Shown here: positions 1 to 8,021 of the stretch, piece by piece
Numbering within the stretch: position 1 is the stretch's first letter
Layout of the letters: each line of letters opens with the position of its first letter
NCBI GenBank assembly: GCA_903944255.1
Contig: CAJARE010000214.1
Span: 1 to 8,154, forward strand
Origin: an uncultured beta proteobacterium
GTDB lineage: Bacteria; Pseudomonadota; Gammaproteobacteria; Burkholderiales; Burkholderiaceae
DNA: 8,154 nucleotides
Reading direction: 5' to 3'
Notes under the pieces: model-generated
The model's database searches: none
Seen by the model: the letters and a program-made list of their open reading frames with translations, nothing else
Told to the model about the DNA's origin: nothing
Made by a program: the position numbers and the translations under genes

Positions 1-897
1 ATCATCGGGATGCACATACATCTTGAATTCATTGTGGGACATTTGTCTTTCGAGAGCAGTATGCCCAACAATGTCATACCAGCGATCATTATGCTTAACC
101 TCACCAGTAGCGATATTCCAATCCCAAATTCCATCGCCAGTGATTTCAAGCACATGACGTAACTGCTGCTCTGATTTGGCAACCCTTTGATCGGCTAAAT
201 CTAATTTTAATTGACTCAACTCATCAGCAATTCTTATTCTTTTAATCTCTAATAATTCAATTGCCAGGCCACCAAAAATCATAAACCTTAAAATTGATAC
301 AATCAAGAGTGTCAATAAAATTACATTATTGATTACCCCACCTTCAAACGCAAATCCAGCTTTAAGCTGAACCACTACAATAAAGCGACTGAACCAAACT
401 AAAGCCGATATTAAGAAGGTAATACAGAGGGCTGCCGCAAGACCTAGTTGATTCTTTTTATAAAACCTTAGAGTAAGTAAGAACCCATAAAAATTCACGG
501 CGGCTAAAAATACGGCTACCACTGCGGGTTGATAGTTTGAGCCAATATATTGACGAACGAACCATAGACAGGCAAGCAATATGGCTGTAGTAATCACGTA
601 ATAAATAATCAAGCGCTTAAAGGGTCGGTCCCACCCAAGCAGAATGGATATCGAATGATTAAATAGGAGTGATGCTACAAAAGCACAGACCACACTAGCT
701 TGATATGCGAGAGCCTGATTCAAATATGGAATGAATGCAGTAGTTAATCCGCCAACACCGATTAATACGCTTGCCGCTATCCAATACATTACGTAGTTAC
801 GCTGTTCTTTCATGTGATAGAGACTCAATAAAGCAGCACTAGCAAATGAAAACAGACTGAAGAAAACTAAGATGGTTTGGGATAGATTGGTATACAC
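1..897 (-). CDS. Membrane-bound PAS sensor protein, partial (C-terminal output domain outside window)
   Basis: Open reading frame of 299 codons that runs off the left edge without a stop, so only the N-terminal part is visible. About seven hydrophobic segments (near residues 5-27, 37-57, 63-86, 95-115, 123-144, 150-176 and 187-209) form a polytopic membrane sensor module. A charged, helical, coiled-coil-like linker follows (about 212-247), then the start of a PAS_3-type domain (from about 246, with GDGIWDWNIATGEV, NDRW and YVHPDD). The GTG start at 897-895 is chosen because an in-frame TAA lies 12 codons upstream and a GGA lies 9 nt before it; an ATT at 900 is the alternative. The gene begins 33 nt after the ybcH-like stop with no terminator visible, so co-transcription is likely. 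Such architectures usually end in GGDEF, GGDEF-EAL or histidine kinase domains. Given the c-di-GMP-responsive NfrB nearby, a cyclic-di-GMP enzyme is my preferred but unproven guess. Confidence 0.8.
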   Translation of the reverse strand, partial: MYTNLSQTILVFFSLFSFASAALLSLYHMKEQRNYVMYWIAASVLIGVGGLTTAFIPYLNQALAYQASVVCAFVASLLFNHSISILLGWDRPFKRLIIYYVITTAILLACLWFVRQYIGSNYQPAVVAVFLAAVNFYGFLLTLRFYKKNQLGLAAALCITFLISALVWFSRFIVVVQLKAGFAFEGGVINNVILLTLLIVSILRFMIFGGLAIELLEIKRIRIADELSQLKLDLADQRVAKSEQQLRHVLEITGDGIWDWNIATGEVKHNDRWYDIVGHTALERQMSHNEFKMYVHPDD

Positions 898-930
898 AAT
901 GATTAATCCAATAAAAGGCTTTTCTCTATA

Positions 931-1821
931 TTATTTTGGATCACTGTAATCAATCAAATAATTGAGAGCAAAAAAAAGTCTATCCCCATTACAGGGACTC
1001 CGTTGCTGCAGTGCTTTACTCATTTCGGATGCGCTGAGAGGTTTAGCTGCAAATACACGATCGGCCTGAGTCTGAGTAAATATTTCATAAATGAGCCCAG
1101 TTACAGCATACCCTGAGCAATTGGCAATTGCATCTAAATAAAGATCCCGCTCAGCCTGAATCAATTTATCGGTGCCGCCACCATTTTGCACCCAAAAATG
1201 GACCTTAGATTGCACTTCAATATTCTCTAGCATGACTGCATAACGCTCAGGCGTCATATTCCCTGAGAAGAAGCTAGATATATAAACAGGAATAGGAAGA
1301 ACATTGCCTAGCTCGCTGACTTGACGCGTTAAGTAACGCGTTAACTCTGCACGTGCAGATAAGTCCCTCCATTGCCGATCATCTACCTCCAAGGGTAGGT
1401 ACCACCCGATGATTGATTTTGTTGGAATGACTTTCACCCATTGCTGAGCCAAATTCAAATTCAACTCATTGAGCTTTCGAAAATAACTTCCCACTAAAGG
1501 TGCAGGCTGCTTTAAACGTTCAAATATATCAGGATCACTACTAAGACCGATGACTAGCTTAAGATTTGCTCCCACCGCCTCTAACATGCGGTCTTCCAAC
1601 CACATCTGATTTTGAGGGGATGCAAATACATTATCAAAGCGAGTCCATTGAATCACTAGCGTATTAAACCCTCGCGCTTTAGCCAACTTAAATATCTTTG
1701 GCCAGTTCTCTACCGGAATAATGAGATCAGCTTCTCGTGGCTGAAAGATGATGCCGTCTATCCCACCTGCATGACTCAGGCTAGAAAGAAAGCAGAACAG
1801 AAGTGTAATCAGAATGCGCAT
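931..1821 (-). CDS. ybcH: YbcH-like periplasmic protein of the nfr operon, possible TIM-barrel glycan hydrolase (DUF4434-like)
   Basis: A protein of 296 residues, the length I recall for E. coli YbcH, which is also encoded with nfrA and nfrB. Residues 1-18 form a signal peptide with a likely cut after SHA, so the mature protein is periplasmic. The fold looks like a glycoside-hydrolase TIM barrel: GFNTLVIQW (51-59) fits an early strand, and GWYLPLEVDD (139-148) and TGLIYEIF (241-248) place Glu145 and Glu246 at strand ends where retaining hydrolases carry their acid/base and nucleophile. Cys235 and Cys277 could form a disulfide. The ATG at 1821 shares one base with the nfrA stop (TGATG), and AGGGGG at 1836-1831 lies 9 nt upstream, which favours it over TTG at 1827. 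By analogy with BcsZ or PgaB it may cut or edit the exported glycan; this is inference from fold, position and operon. Family name and catalytic residues are not confirmed by any search. Confidence 0.78.
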   Translation of the reverse strand: MRILITLLFCFLSSLSHAGGIDGIIFQPREADLIIPVENWPKIFKLAKARGFNTLVIQWTRFDNVFASPQNQMWLEDRMLEAVGANLKLVIGLSSDPDIFERLKQPAPLVGSYFRKLNELNLNLAQQWVKVIPTKSIIGWYLPLEVDDRQWRDLSARAELTRYLTRQVSELGNVLPIPVYISSFFSGNMTPERYAVMLENIEVQSKVHFWVQNGGGTDKLIQAERDLYLDAIANCSGYAVTGLIYEIFTQTQADRVFAAKPLSASEMSKALQQRSPCNGDRLFFALNYLIDYSDPK

Positions 1822-1836
1822 CACCAACGACCCCCT
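1819..1836 (-). promoter_or_regulatory. nfrA/ybcH junction: TGATG overlap with strong Shine-Dalgarno
   Basis: AGGGGG (1836-1831) lies 9 nt before the ATG at 1821, which shares its A with the nfrA TGA stop. It is the strongest ribosome-binding site in the operon and rules against the TTG at 1827, which would leave only 3 nt. Confidence 0.75.
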
Positions 1837-4385
1837 AGGCTCAATAAAATAGCGCTCTTATCATTTAAGTAGGTCTTGAAGGCATATTGATATTCCAATC
1901 CCACTAAAATTTTGCTTGGATAGGCATTGTATTTAGTTTGACCCTGCCAAATATTCCAACGAGCCCCCACCCCAACACGTTCATCCACTCCATTGGCTTG
2001 ATTCAGACTACTCCACTGCACATGCACATAGGGCTCAATTGTTTGCCCCTCTTCAATCTTATGGTGATAGCTGACACGGTAATCCGAGACCAGAGATGTG
2101 ACTGATGTTGAAAGATAGTGGGCAGCATCTAAATACAAATTTTGCGCTATCCAACCAGGACCATTTGGATGCCAATCATCACTATATTTACCCGAATTTA
2201 AAAAGGAAGCACTTGCACGTAGCATCATCGATGTCTGGGTATATTGACCTCGATCTAAAGGAGTTTGCTCTTCGACCGCTAAATTAATAACATAATCAGA
2301 TAGAGGCTTCCAACGCAAACCGCCCGCAATCATGGGGGCATAGATAGGGGCTGCAGAGTTGTTCAGTCCTCCCCCAGCAAAAATACGGGTGTAAGCAGAC
2401 AGTGTTTTGCCATTATCTACAGCAGGATCACCTAGACGATAAGCAGCTTCTGCCTGAGAGTAACTACGATAATTGCTACCGGGCTGCCCCACATTGGGGG
2501 CTGCAGTCACTTGGTTACCACTCATGGCATCTGCAGTAAAAGACCAGCGACGCTCTAAGTCCTCATGCATTCTTCTCATGCCAAATTGCTGACTGTTGAT
2601 CTCTGCAGTCTTCTCTGCCAGACTATAGCGATTAAAACTATCGATTGCCTCTTCGGCATATCGAATGGCTTGTTGATTGTTTCCTAGCTTTTGATTTATA
2701 TAAGCTAGCTGCTTTACCAACTCCTCATCATCGGGCCGAGCTTTGAGAGAAGCTGTCAGAAACTGCTTCGCACGTTGGTATTTACCTTGCCGATAATAGG
2801 CATACCCTAAGGATGCCTGGGTCACACTGTCATAGGGATTAAGTAATAGGGCTTTATCAAAATAAACGATGGCTTCATCAACCTTACCCAACTCCATTAG
2901 TACTGAGGCAATCTGAGAATAGTAGGTCACTGATGGCTGAAGACTGGCAGCGCGATACAAATCCTCAAGAGCTACTTTTGGATCTGATTTCAATTTTGTT
3001 TGTGCCGATAACCACCAGTAGCGGTCATTCTTTGCACCCTTTTTATCAGCATAAATTTGAAGCCACTTATTTAATTCCCTAAGATCTCCAAGGGACTGCG
3101 CTGTAGTTGCAGCACTGAGAGCATCAGCATCAGTAATAGAAGCCAGTGGTATGGAATTCCAGGCAGTTATTGCCCGCAGATAGTTCTTAGCAGTAAAAGA
3201 TTGATAAGCTACTGCCCGCTCTCTATCAGGACCTGGTGCAAGCCCCTCTGCGCGCTCAAAGGCATAAACCCCTAGACCCGGAAACTTATCGCCATAACAA
3301 TACCCAAGACGACTCCAATCTTCTGACTTATAAAAAGCGGAATGATCCCCAAGAACTTTGCGAATATCTGGGCAATCCTTCAGGATCGACAACAAACGAA
3401 CCTGAAGTGATCGTAATGCCGGGGTATTAAGAGGAACACTGAACTTTGCAGGAATACCATTAATTGCATCATTGTGACGCTCTACCAGTGTTATCAAGCG
3501 ATTCATTAACTCTATCTTTAGGGGTTCACTAGCACCTCTAAATGGGAAGCTATCCACAAGCAATTTAACTGCCTGGTGTTCACCATTCTCATTGAGTAAT
3601 TGATAACTTAAGTGGTCTATAAAGATAGGGTTATTTTTAATGGCACTTGGTAATGCTCCAATATAGATGTCCGCCTCAGCTTGACGTCCGGATATGAGCA
3701 GCTTTTGCAATACCTTTTCTGCTTGATAGATCCGATTCGACTCAAACTCCGGCTGATAGCTCAGGAGTAATTCAGGCTGCTTTACAAAATCGGTGATTAA
3801 TAGATTAATCCAATTTCTTTCTTCGAAGGCATTTGCAAAACGATATCTTTTATCTTTCAGCTCTTCTAAAAATTGAGCCGGATCTTCCTCTTGAAGTATT
3901 TTTAAGCGTTGTATCTCTTCATTGGCAAGCTCTTGGCTAACGATCTTGAGTTTTTCCTTGGCAATCAGATTATTTGCGTTAATACGTAGCTCTTCCTTCA
4001 GGGATTCTGCTGCAGCTAAATAGTCTTTTTCCAAAATCAAGGTATTAGATAGCCTAATACGAATCTGCCGATTCTCTGGGGTCATGGCTAACTGCTGCTC
4101 TAGAATATCTTTCGCCTTAGGGAAATCGTCATCCTGAATATAGGCATTAGCAAGATATAAGGCCGTGACTGGACTCTTAGGCGCCTTTTTACGAGCCCAT
4201 AAGAACTCATCAATCGCCCTACTCATATTCCCGTCCTCCAAGGAACTCAAGCCTTTATCGATATGGGGATAAATCAGAAATTTTTGGTATGAACTTACAT
4301 CGGGGCCAAAATCAATTTTATTCTGCTTCTGCGCACAAGCATTATTTATACAAAAGAGGAAACTTAATATCAAAATCCATCTCAT
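1821..4385 (-). CDS. nfrA: NfrA-like outer-membrane glycan export protein (phage N4 adsorption protein A family), TPR plus beta-barrel
   Basis: An 854-residue protein. A signal peptide (1-18, cut near ACA) sends it across the inner membrane. A long helical region follows, with TPR-like repeats at about 45-155 and clear ones at about 487-585 (for example NPYDSVTQASLGYAYYRQGK). The last 240 or so residues (about 613-854) are rich in alternating aromatic and polar strands and end in GGRW, a terminal aromatic typical of outer-membrane barrels; this corresponds to the NfrA C-terminal domain. TPR plus barrel is also the layout of PgaA and BcsC, which export polysaccharides, and in E. coli NfrA is the outer-membrane receptor needed for phage N4. 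It is shorter than E. coli NfrA (about 990 residues from memory). Its ATG overlaps the nfrB stop (ATGA), with GAAGGG 9 nt upstream, so the two are translationally coupled. A glycan exit pore is the likely role. Confidence 0.88.
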   Translation of the reverse strand: MRWILILSFLFCINNACAQKQNKIDFGPDVSSYQKFLIYPHIDKGLSSLEDGNMSRAIDEFLWARKKAPKSPVTALYLANAYIQDDDFPKAKDILEQQLAMTPENRQIRIRLSNTLILEKDYLAAAESLKEELRINANNLIAKEKLKIVSQELANEEIQRLKILQEEDPAQFLEELKDKRYRFANAFEERNWINLLITDFVKQPELLLSYQPEFESNRIYQAEKVLQKLLISGRQAEADIYIGALPSAIKNNPIFIDHLSYQLLNENGEHQAVKLLVDSFPFRGASEPLKIELMNRLITLVERHNDAINGIPAKFSVPLNTPALRSLQVRLLSILKDCPDIRKVLGDHSAFYKSEDWSRLGYCYGDKFPGLGVYAFERAEGLAPGPDRERAVAYQSFTAKNYLRAITAWNSIPLASITDADALSAATTAQSLGDLRELNKWLQIYADKKGAKNDRYWWLSAQTKLKSDPKVALEDLYRAASLQPSVTYYSQIASVLMELGKVDEAIVYFDKALLLNPYDSVTQASLGYAYYRQGKYQRAKQFLTASLKARPDDEELVKQLAYINQKLGNNQQAIRYAEEAIDSFNRYSLAEKTAEINSQQFGMRRMHEDLERRWSFTADAMSGNQVTAAPNVGQPGSNYRSYSQAEAAYRLGDPAVDNGKTLSAYTRIFAGGGLNNSAAPIYAPMIAGGLRWKPLSDYVINLAVEEQTPLDRGQYTQTSMMLRASASFLNSGKYSDDWHPNGPGWIAQNLYLDAAHYLSTSVTSLVSDYRVSYHHKIEEGQTIEPYVHVQWSSLNQANGVDERVGVGARWNIWQGQTKYNAYPSKILVGLEYQYAFKTYLNDKSAILLSLGGRW

Positions 4386-4400
4386 GATCTTGCACCCTTC
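4382..4400 (-). promoter_or_regulatory. nfrB/nfrA translational coupling site (ATGA overlap with Shine-Dalgarno)
   Basis: The nfrA start and nfrB stop share ATGA (4385-4382). GAAGGG at 4400-4395 lies 9 nt ahead of the nfrA ATG, inside the nfrB coding sequence. This fixes the nfrA start and suggests matched production of synthase and exporter. Confidence 0.75.
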
Positions 4401-6595
4401 AATGGAAGACCAGATGCAATTAATTGCGCCATATCAGGTTGAAGTTTGCGCTGGAGCTCAAGCGCCTTATCGAGAGTCTCTCTAGAGATAATATTTTTAT
4501 CTACTAAAAAATCACCCAAATATAAGTTGGTAACTGAATGTTGTAATAGTAATGCTCTCAATGCAGCCTCATTAATATGCCCTAGAGATTGCAAGATCTC
4601 CGCTAACAATAGCTGCCTTGATACATAAAATTGCCAAATTTCCCCTGCTTGATTAGGCTTAATCTTGCCTGAACTCAAGGCATCATCAAGTACTTGACGA
4701 GGGTCAGCCGATTTATTACGAGCGTACCATTTTCTTAGGCCAATAGTGACCTGCCCCTTAGGCACCATGATGTACAAGATTTGACGGTGTAATTTTCTAC
4801 TAATGGCTGCAAGCGATATGGGATCTAAGGCAGACTCACTAGCAACAACCAAGCCAGAGTCTTCTAATCGAATAGGTAATATTGCGTAATGCAAGGCAAT
4901 TGCAGGGGGAATCATCTCTATCAGATCTTTGGGAATGGCATAAGGATCGAATGATTCAGCGGAGACACCCGCCTGAATTGCCAGTGCATCAGCCAATTCA
5001 ATTGAAGTCAAAATACCTTCATGCACCAATGCACTACCAATCTTCATGCCGGTCTGCTTGTGCATTAAGACTGTATTGAGCTGATCACTAGTAATCACAC
5101 CTCGATCTATCAAAATCTGCCCTAATTTCTTGCGCTCAGCATTCTCTAGGCCAATGGTTGGAAAGTCATGCGTGGTCTTATCCCAGGCAATACGGCGAAC
5201 ATCGCCATGTGCCATAACCTGTTTCACAGCTTTCCAATTAGCCATAAAATTGATGTAGTTCCCCCAAAATAATCGAGGGACCGAAAGCAAACCCTCAAAT
5301 AATCCGTAATAGGACGTCACAAAAAATATTCTCTGAGCAATACGATTCATCATCAAAAAGAAATTCAACCACAAAAAGCCCATCAACCATTCGCTAGATT
5401 CAAAAATGGATAGGAAATGGTATGCACCAGGCCAAAAATTTTGATACAGCCAAAGCAAAATTAATTGAATCAAGATGATGGTGGCAATAAAGCTAATGAA
5501 ATTGGTAATTGCGCCCTTTCGATCTCGCCATAAAAAGTAATTCAAAATGGGGCTGCTCGTCCAGTGATGTGTTTTATAACCTTGAAAAACAATGCCTGTA
5601 ATCCAGCGTGATTTTTGTCTAATGGCAGTAGCGATGGTGTCTGGAAAATATTCTCGAACACATATCACATTCGACTCTCGAATACTTTGCCCGACCAGAA
5701 GCTTCTTTCGGGCAGCTGCTGAATCATCCAGGATGACTGGAAAGCGAACAAAGATTTCATTCAAGCCTTTGGCTTTCAAGCGAAAGCCGATGTCATAGTC
5801 CTCCGTCAAACTTTGTGCATCGAACGCAATACCATCACCCTCCTCCAGCAATGCCAGTACTGCCTTACGGCTAAAACAGGTGCCTACTCCTGCACTTGGC
5901 ACTTGTCCCGCTAACGCCTCTCTCACTACTACGTCTTTGCCATGCAACTCTGCAAATTCATCTAGATAGTGCATACAAGTAAAGTTTTTCCAGCTTCTTT
6001 CAAATGGATATACTGGAATTTGAATCAAATCTTTCTTCGGGAGAAGATAGTTAAATAAGCGTAGCTCCAATGGGGAAAGCACATCTTCAGAGTCATGCAA
6101 AATACAGCCAGAGAACTCTAAACTTGCTTGCAATTCAAACTGCAGAATGGCATCTAATACATTATTTAAGCAATCCGCCTTACTTGTAGGCCCTGGTCGC
6201 GCGCATACCACCTTATGTACATTGGGAAAGATAGCGCAGACCTTATCCACATCTAATTGGGTGTCTGGATCATTTGGGTAAGTTCCCACAAAGATATGGT
6301 AATTCTCATAATCCAGCGTGATGGCTGCCAACTCAGCCATCTTGCCAATGACGCCGGTCTCCTGCCACGCGGGCACCATAATGGCGAGGGGTTTTTCTGG
6401 AGCATCAAATAAAGCGGAGTACAACATACGTGGATGCTGACGATAGATTGTGAGCGCGCGAATCAGGCGACGTCCCCAATATACAAAGTCAATAATGAGG
6501 TCGTCGATACTACTAATAGAGATGATGACAGCAACTACAATAGCAATGTACTTCAGAACAAACAGATAGCTCGCAACTATGTCAATCCAATACAT
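4382..6595 (-). CDS. nfrB: NfrB-like inner-membrane processive glycosyltransferase (GT2) with C-terminal MshEN c-di-GMP-binding module
   Basis: A 737-residue protein, close to E. coli NfrB (about 745). One N-terminal membrane segment (about 8-30) precedes a cytoplasmic GT2 domain with PAWQET (75-80), HDSED (167-171), TEDYD (264-268) and QKSRW (327-331), the last being the QxxRW signature of processive synthases such as BcsA. Further membrane segments lie at about 364-385, 400-417 and 422-440. Residues about 489-620 contain paired MshEN half-motifs: KLGQILIDRGVI (490-501) and KIGSALVHEGIL (518-529). A weaker second pair follows at 663-674 and 692-703. MshEN domains bind c-di-GMP, so synthesis is probably switched on by it, as reported for the E. 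coli NGR pathway. The likely donor is UDP-ManNAc from the upstream epimerase. The start lies 9 nt after that gene; no strong Shine-Dalgarno is seen, only TAAG, so coupling to upstream translation is plausible. Confidence 0.9.
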   Translation of the reverse strand: MYWIDIVASYLFVLKYIAIVVAVIISISSIDDLIIDFVYWGRRLIRALTIYRQHPRMLYSALFDAPEKPLAIMVPAWQETGVIGKMAELAAITLDYENYHIFVGTYPNDPDTQLDVDKVCAIFPNVHKVVCARPGPTSKADCLNNVLDAILQFELQASLEFSGCILHDSEDVLSPLELRLFNYLLPKKDLIQIPVYPFERSWKNFTCMHYLDEFAELHGKDVVVREALAGQVPSAGVGTCFSRKAVLALLEEGDGIAFDAQSLTEDYDIGFRLKAKGLNEIFVRFPVILDDSAAARKKLLVGQSIRESNVICVREYFPDTIATAIRQKSRWITGIVFQGYKTHHWTSSPILNYFLWRDRKGAITNFISFIATIILIQLILLWLYQNFWPGAYHFLSIFESSEWLMGFLWLNFFLMMNRIAQRIFFVTSYYGLFEGLLSVPRLFWGNYINFMANWKAVKQVMAHGDVRRIAWDKTTHDFPTIGLENAERKKLGQILIDRGVITSDQLNTVLMHKQTGMKIGSALVHEGILTSIELADALAIQAGVSAESFDPYAIPKDLIEMIPPAIALHYAILPIRLEDSGLVVASESALDPISLAAISRKLHRQILYIMVPKGQVTIGLRKWYARNKSADPRQVLDDALSSGKIKPNQAGEIWQFYVSRQLLLAEILQSLGHINEAALRALLLQHSVTNLYLGDFLVDKNIISRETLDKALELQRKLQPDMAQLIASGLPLKGARS

Positions 6596-6604
6596 AAAAT
6601 TAAC

Positions 6605-7696
6605 TTAGATGCGCTGAAGAGTTTGAGCAATACGCTCACTAGCACGACCATCTCCAAAGGGATTGCTGAGCGGTTTCATGGCCTCATATAGAGCTGCATT
6701 ACTCAAGAGAGACTCGACCTCATGAATAATGGCCTCACCACTCGTTCCAATAATCTTGGCACAACCAGCCTGAACAGCTTCAGGTCTTTCTGTTTCTTTT
6801 CTTAGCACCAATACCGGCACATGAAAGGTTGGCGCCTCTTCTTGTATGCCACCTGAATCGGTGAGGATCAGCCACGCATTAGCAATTGCTTGCTGCATCT
6901 CTAGGTAACCCAAAGGATTGACCAGGGAAACATTAGATAAACCACCTAAGATAGGATCGACTGAATTCTTTACAACTGGATTTAAATGGACTGGAAAAAG
7001 CACATTGAGATCAGGATGTTTCTTCGCAAGACTAGCAATGGCTGTGCATGCCTCTTCAATATCGCTACCCCAATTTTCACGTCGATGCATTGTGACGAGG
7101 ATATTTTTATACTGGGATTCTTGTTTATGAATTTGATATTTTTCGATTACCCATTTTTGCGCATCAACTACCGTATTACCCGTAATGAAAATACTATTCT
7201 CTGGAATCGCCTCACGAATTAAGGCAAGTCGTCCACCTTCAGTAGGTGGAAAGTGAAAGTGGGTAATACGAGATAACATTTGCCGTAAACCTTCTTCTGG
7301 GAATGGTCTAGATAAGTCATATGTTCTTAATCCTGCTTCGACATGGGCTATAGGTATGTGTTGATAAAAAGCCGATAAGCCGCCAAGAAAAGCGCTTTCA
7401 GTATCCCCTTGAACAATCACAGCACTCCATTTCGAGGATTCCATCACTGCATCTAATTGCCGCCTACACCCAATGCTAAATTGTGAAAGTAAGCTTCCTT
7501 CCCTGGATAAAATAATATCTGGCGTAATGTCGAAACAATCCAGAATTTGATCAGCCATTTCTTGATGTTGACCTGTATGCAACCACTTCACCTCACACCA
7601 ATTTTGAGTGCGAAGGAAATGATATACAGGCGCTAATTTAATAATCTCAGGACGTGTCCCACAAACTATCAAAACTCTTAACGGTATAGATGACAT
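6605..7696 (-). CDS. wecB: UDP-N-acetylglucosamine 2-epimerase (non-hydrolysing, WecB family)
   Basis: A 363-residue cytoplasmic enzyme of normal family length that interconverts UDP-GlcNAc and UDP-ManNAc. Numbered from the ATG, it has the N-terminal GTRPEIIK (13-20), TGQHQEM, QGDTE with Asp98, HVEAGLRT with Glu120, FPEEGLR with Glu134/Glu135 and Arg138, MHRRENWG with His204, and DSGGIQEEAPTFHVPVLVLR near 280-300, the usual nucleotide-binding stretch. All the acid, Arg and His positions expected of WecB appear present. It is the first gene of the operon and would feed the NfrB synthase. In E. coli NGR synthesis also needs WecB, but there the gene lies in the ECA cluster. ATG 7696 is chosen over TTG 7699, which would add one Met; neither has a strong Shine-Dalgarno (only TTAAG about 5 nt upstream). 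No ManNAc-dehydrogenase (wecC) gene is visible next to it. Confidence 0.93.
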   Translation of the reverse strand: MSSIPLRVLIVCGTRPEIIKLAPVYHFLRTQNWCEVKWLHTGQHQEMADQILDCFDITPDIILSREGSLLSQFSIGCRRQLDAVMESSKWSAVIVQGDTESAFLGGLSAFYQHIPIAHVEAGLRTYDLSRPFPEEGLRQMLSRITHFHFPPTEGGRLALIREAIPENSIFITGNTVVDAQKWVIEKYQIHKQESQYKNILVTMHRRENWGSDIEEACTAIASLAKKHPDLNVLFPVHLNPVVKNSVDPILGGLSNVSLVNPLGYLEMQQAIANAWLILTDSGGIQEEAPTFHVPVLVLRKETERPEAVQAGCAKIIGTSGEAIIHEVESLLSNAALYEAMKPLSNPFGDGRASERIAQTLQRI

Positions 7697-7710
7697 CAAG
7701 ACTTAATTAA

Positions 7711-7726
7711 GGGTTAAAAAAAACCC
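7711..7726 (-). repeat. Small hairpin with a T8 run just upstream of wecB
   Basis: On the minus strand GGGTT and AACCC can form a 5-bp stem around a T-rich loop, 14 nt before the ATG. The run of eight T could slip, and the hairpin is close to the start codon, but the stem is weak and there is no proof that it acts on translation. Confidence 0.25.
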
Positions 7727-7893
7727 CAAACAATGTGCCTAAAAAATAGGTCAAAGGAATAGAATTTTTATAAGAATTACTTTAGGTAAATAAGGCTATG
7801 CCAACGGATTGTCTAGACTCATATTTTGATAAGGTATTTATTTTTATAAAATACTTTAACAATAGAAAGATACATTACCACTATAAAAAATAG

Positions 7894-7913
7894 TACCCTA
7901 CGTTCGTATGGTA
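7894..7913. repeat. Imperfect inverted repeat in the operon leader
   Basis: TACCCTACG and CGTATGGTA flank a TT centre and pair at eight of nine positions with one mismatch. It lies just downstream (minus-strand sense) of the candidate -10, so it could be an operator or an RNA hairpin at the start of the leader. No regulator is recognised from the sequence. Confidence 0.4.
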
Positions 7914-7931
7914 TGTAATCGGTTAGCCGCA

Positions 7932-7960
7932 ATTTTAAATCTAGCCCCTAAAGACCACAA
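7932..7960 (-). promoter_or_regulatory. Candidate sigma-70 promoter for the operon
   Basis: On the minus strand TTGTGG (7960-7955) and TAAAAT (7937-7932) are separated by 17 nt. The -10 matches consensus at five of six positions, the -35 only at TTG. Other AT-rich boxes occur nearer the gene, for example TTACAT-17-TACTAT over about 7918-7890, so this is the best of several weak options rather than a firm call. Confidence 0.28.
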
Positions 7961-8021
7961 TCTATCGGCATCACTATAGAAACGTGTAAAGTTTGCCTAC
8001 ACACTTTTCAGCATGCCCAGC

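Noticed and set aside
898..930. Terminator between the ybcH-like gene and the sensor gene
   Set aside because: The 33-nt gap contains AAAAG and CTTTT words but no GC-rich stem followed by a T run.
4446..5798. Several plus-strand open frames of 60-85 codons opposite nfrB (also at 2105-2287, 3236-3430, 6434-6691 and 6918-7222)
   Set aside because: They are antisense to well-supported genes, show no recognisable motifs and have no convincing start signals.
4382..6595. Cellulose synthase or PgaC-type assignment for the GT2 enzyme
   Set aside because: QxxRW and GT2 motifs are shared, but the C-terminal MshEN module (rather than PilZ), and the nfrA and ybcH neighbours point to NfrB.
7697..7699. 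TTG at 7699 as the start of the epimerase
   Set aside because: It adds only one residue before an ATG, and neither has a better ribosome-binding site; ATG is the simpler choice.
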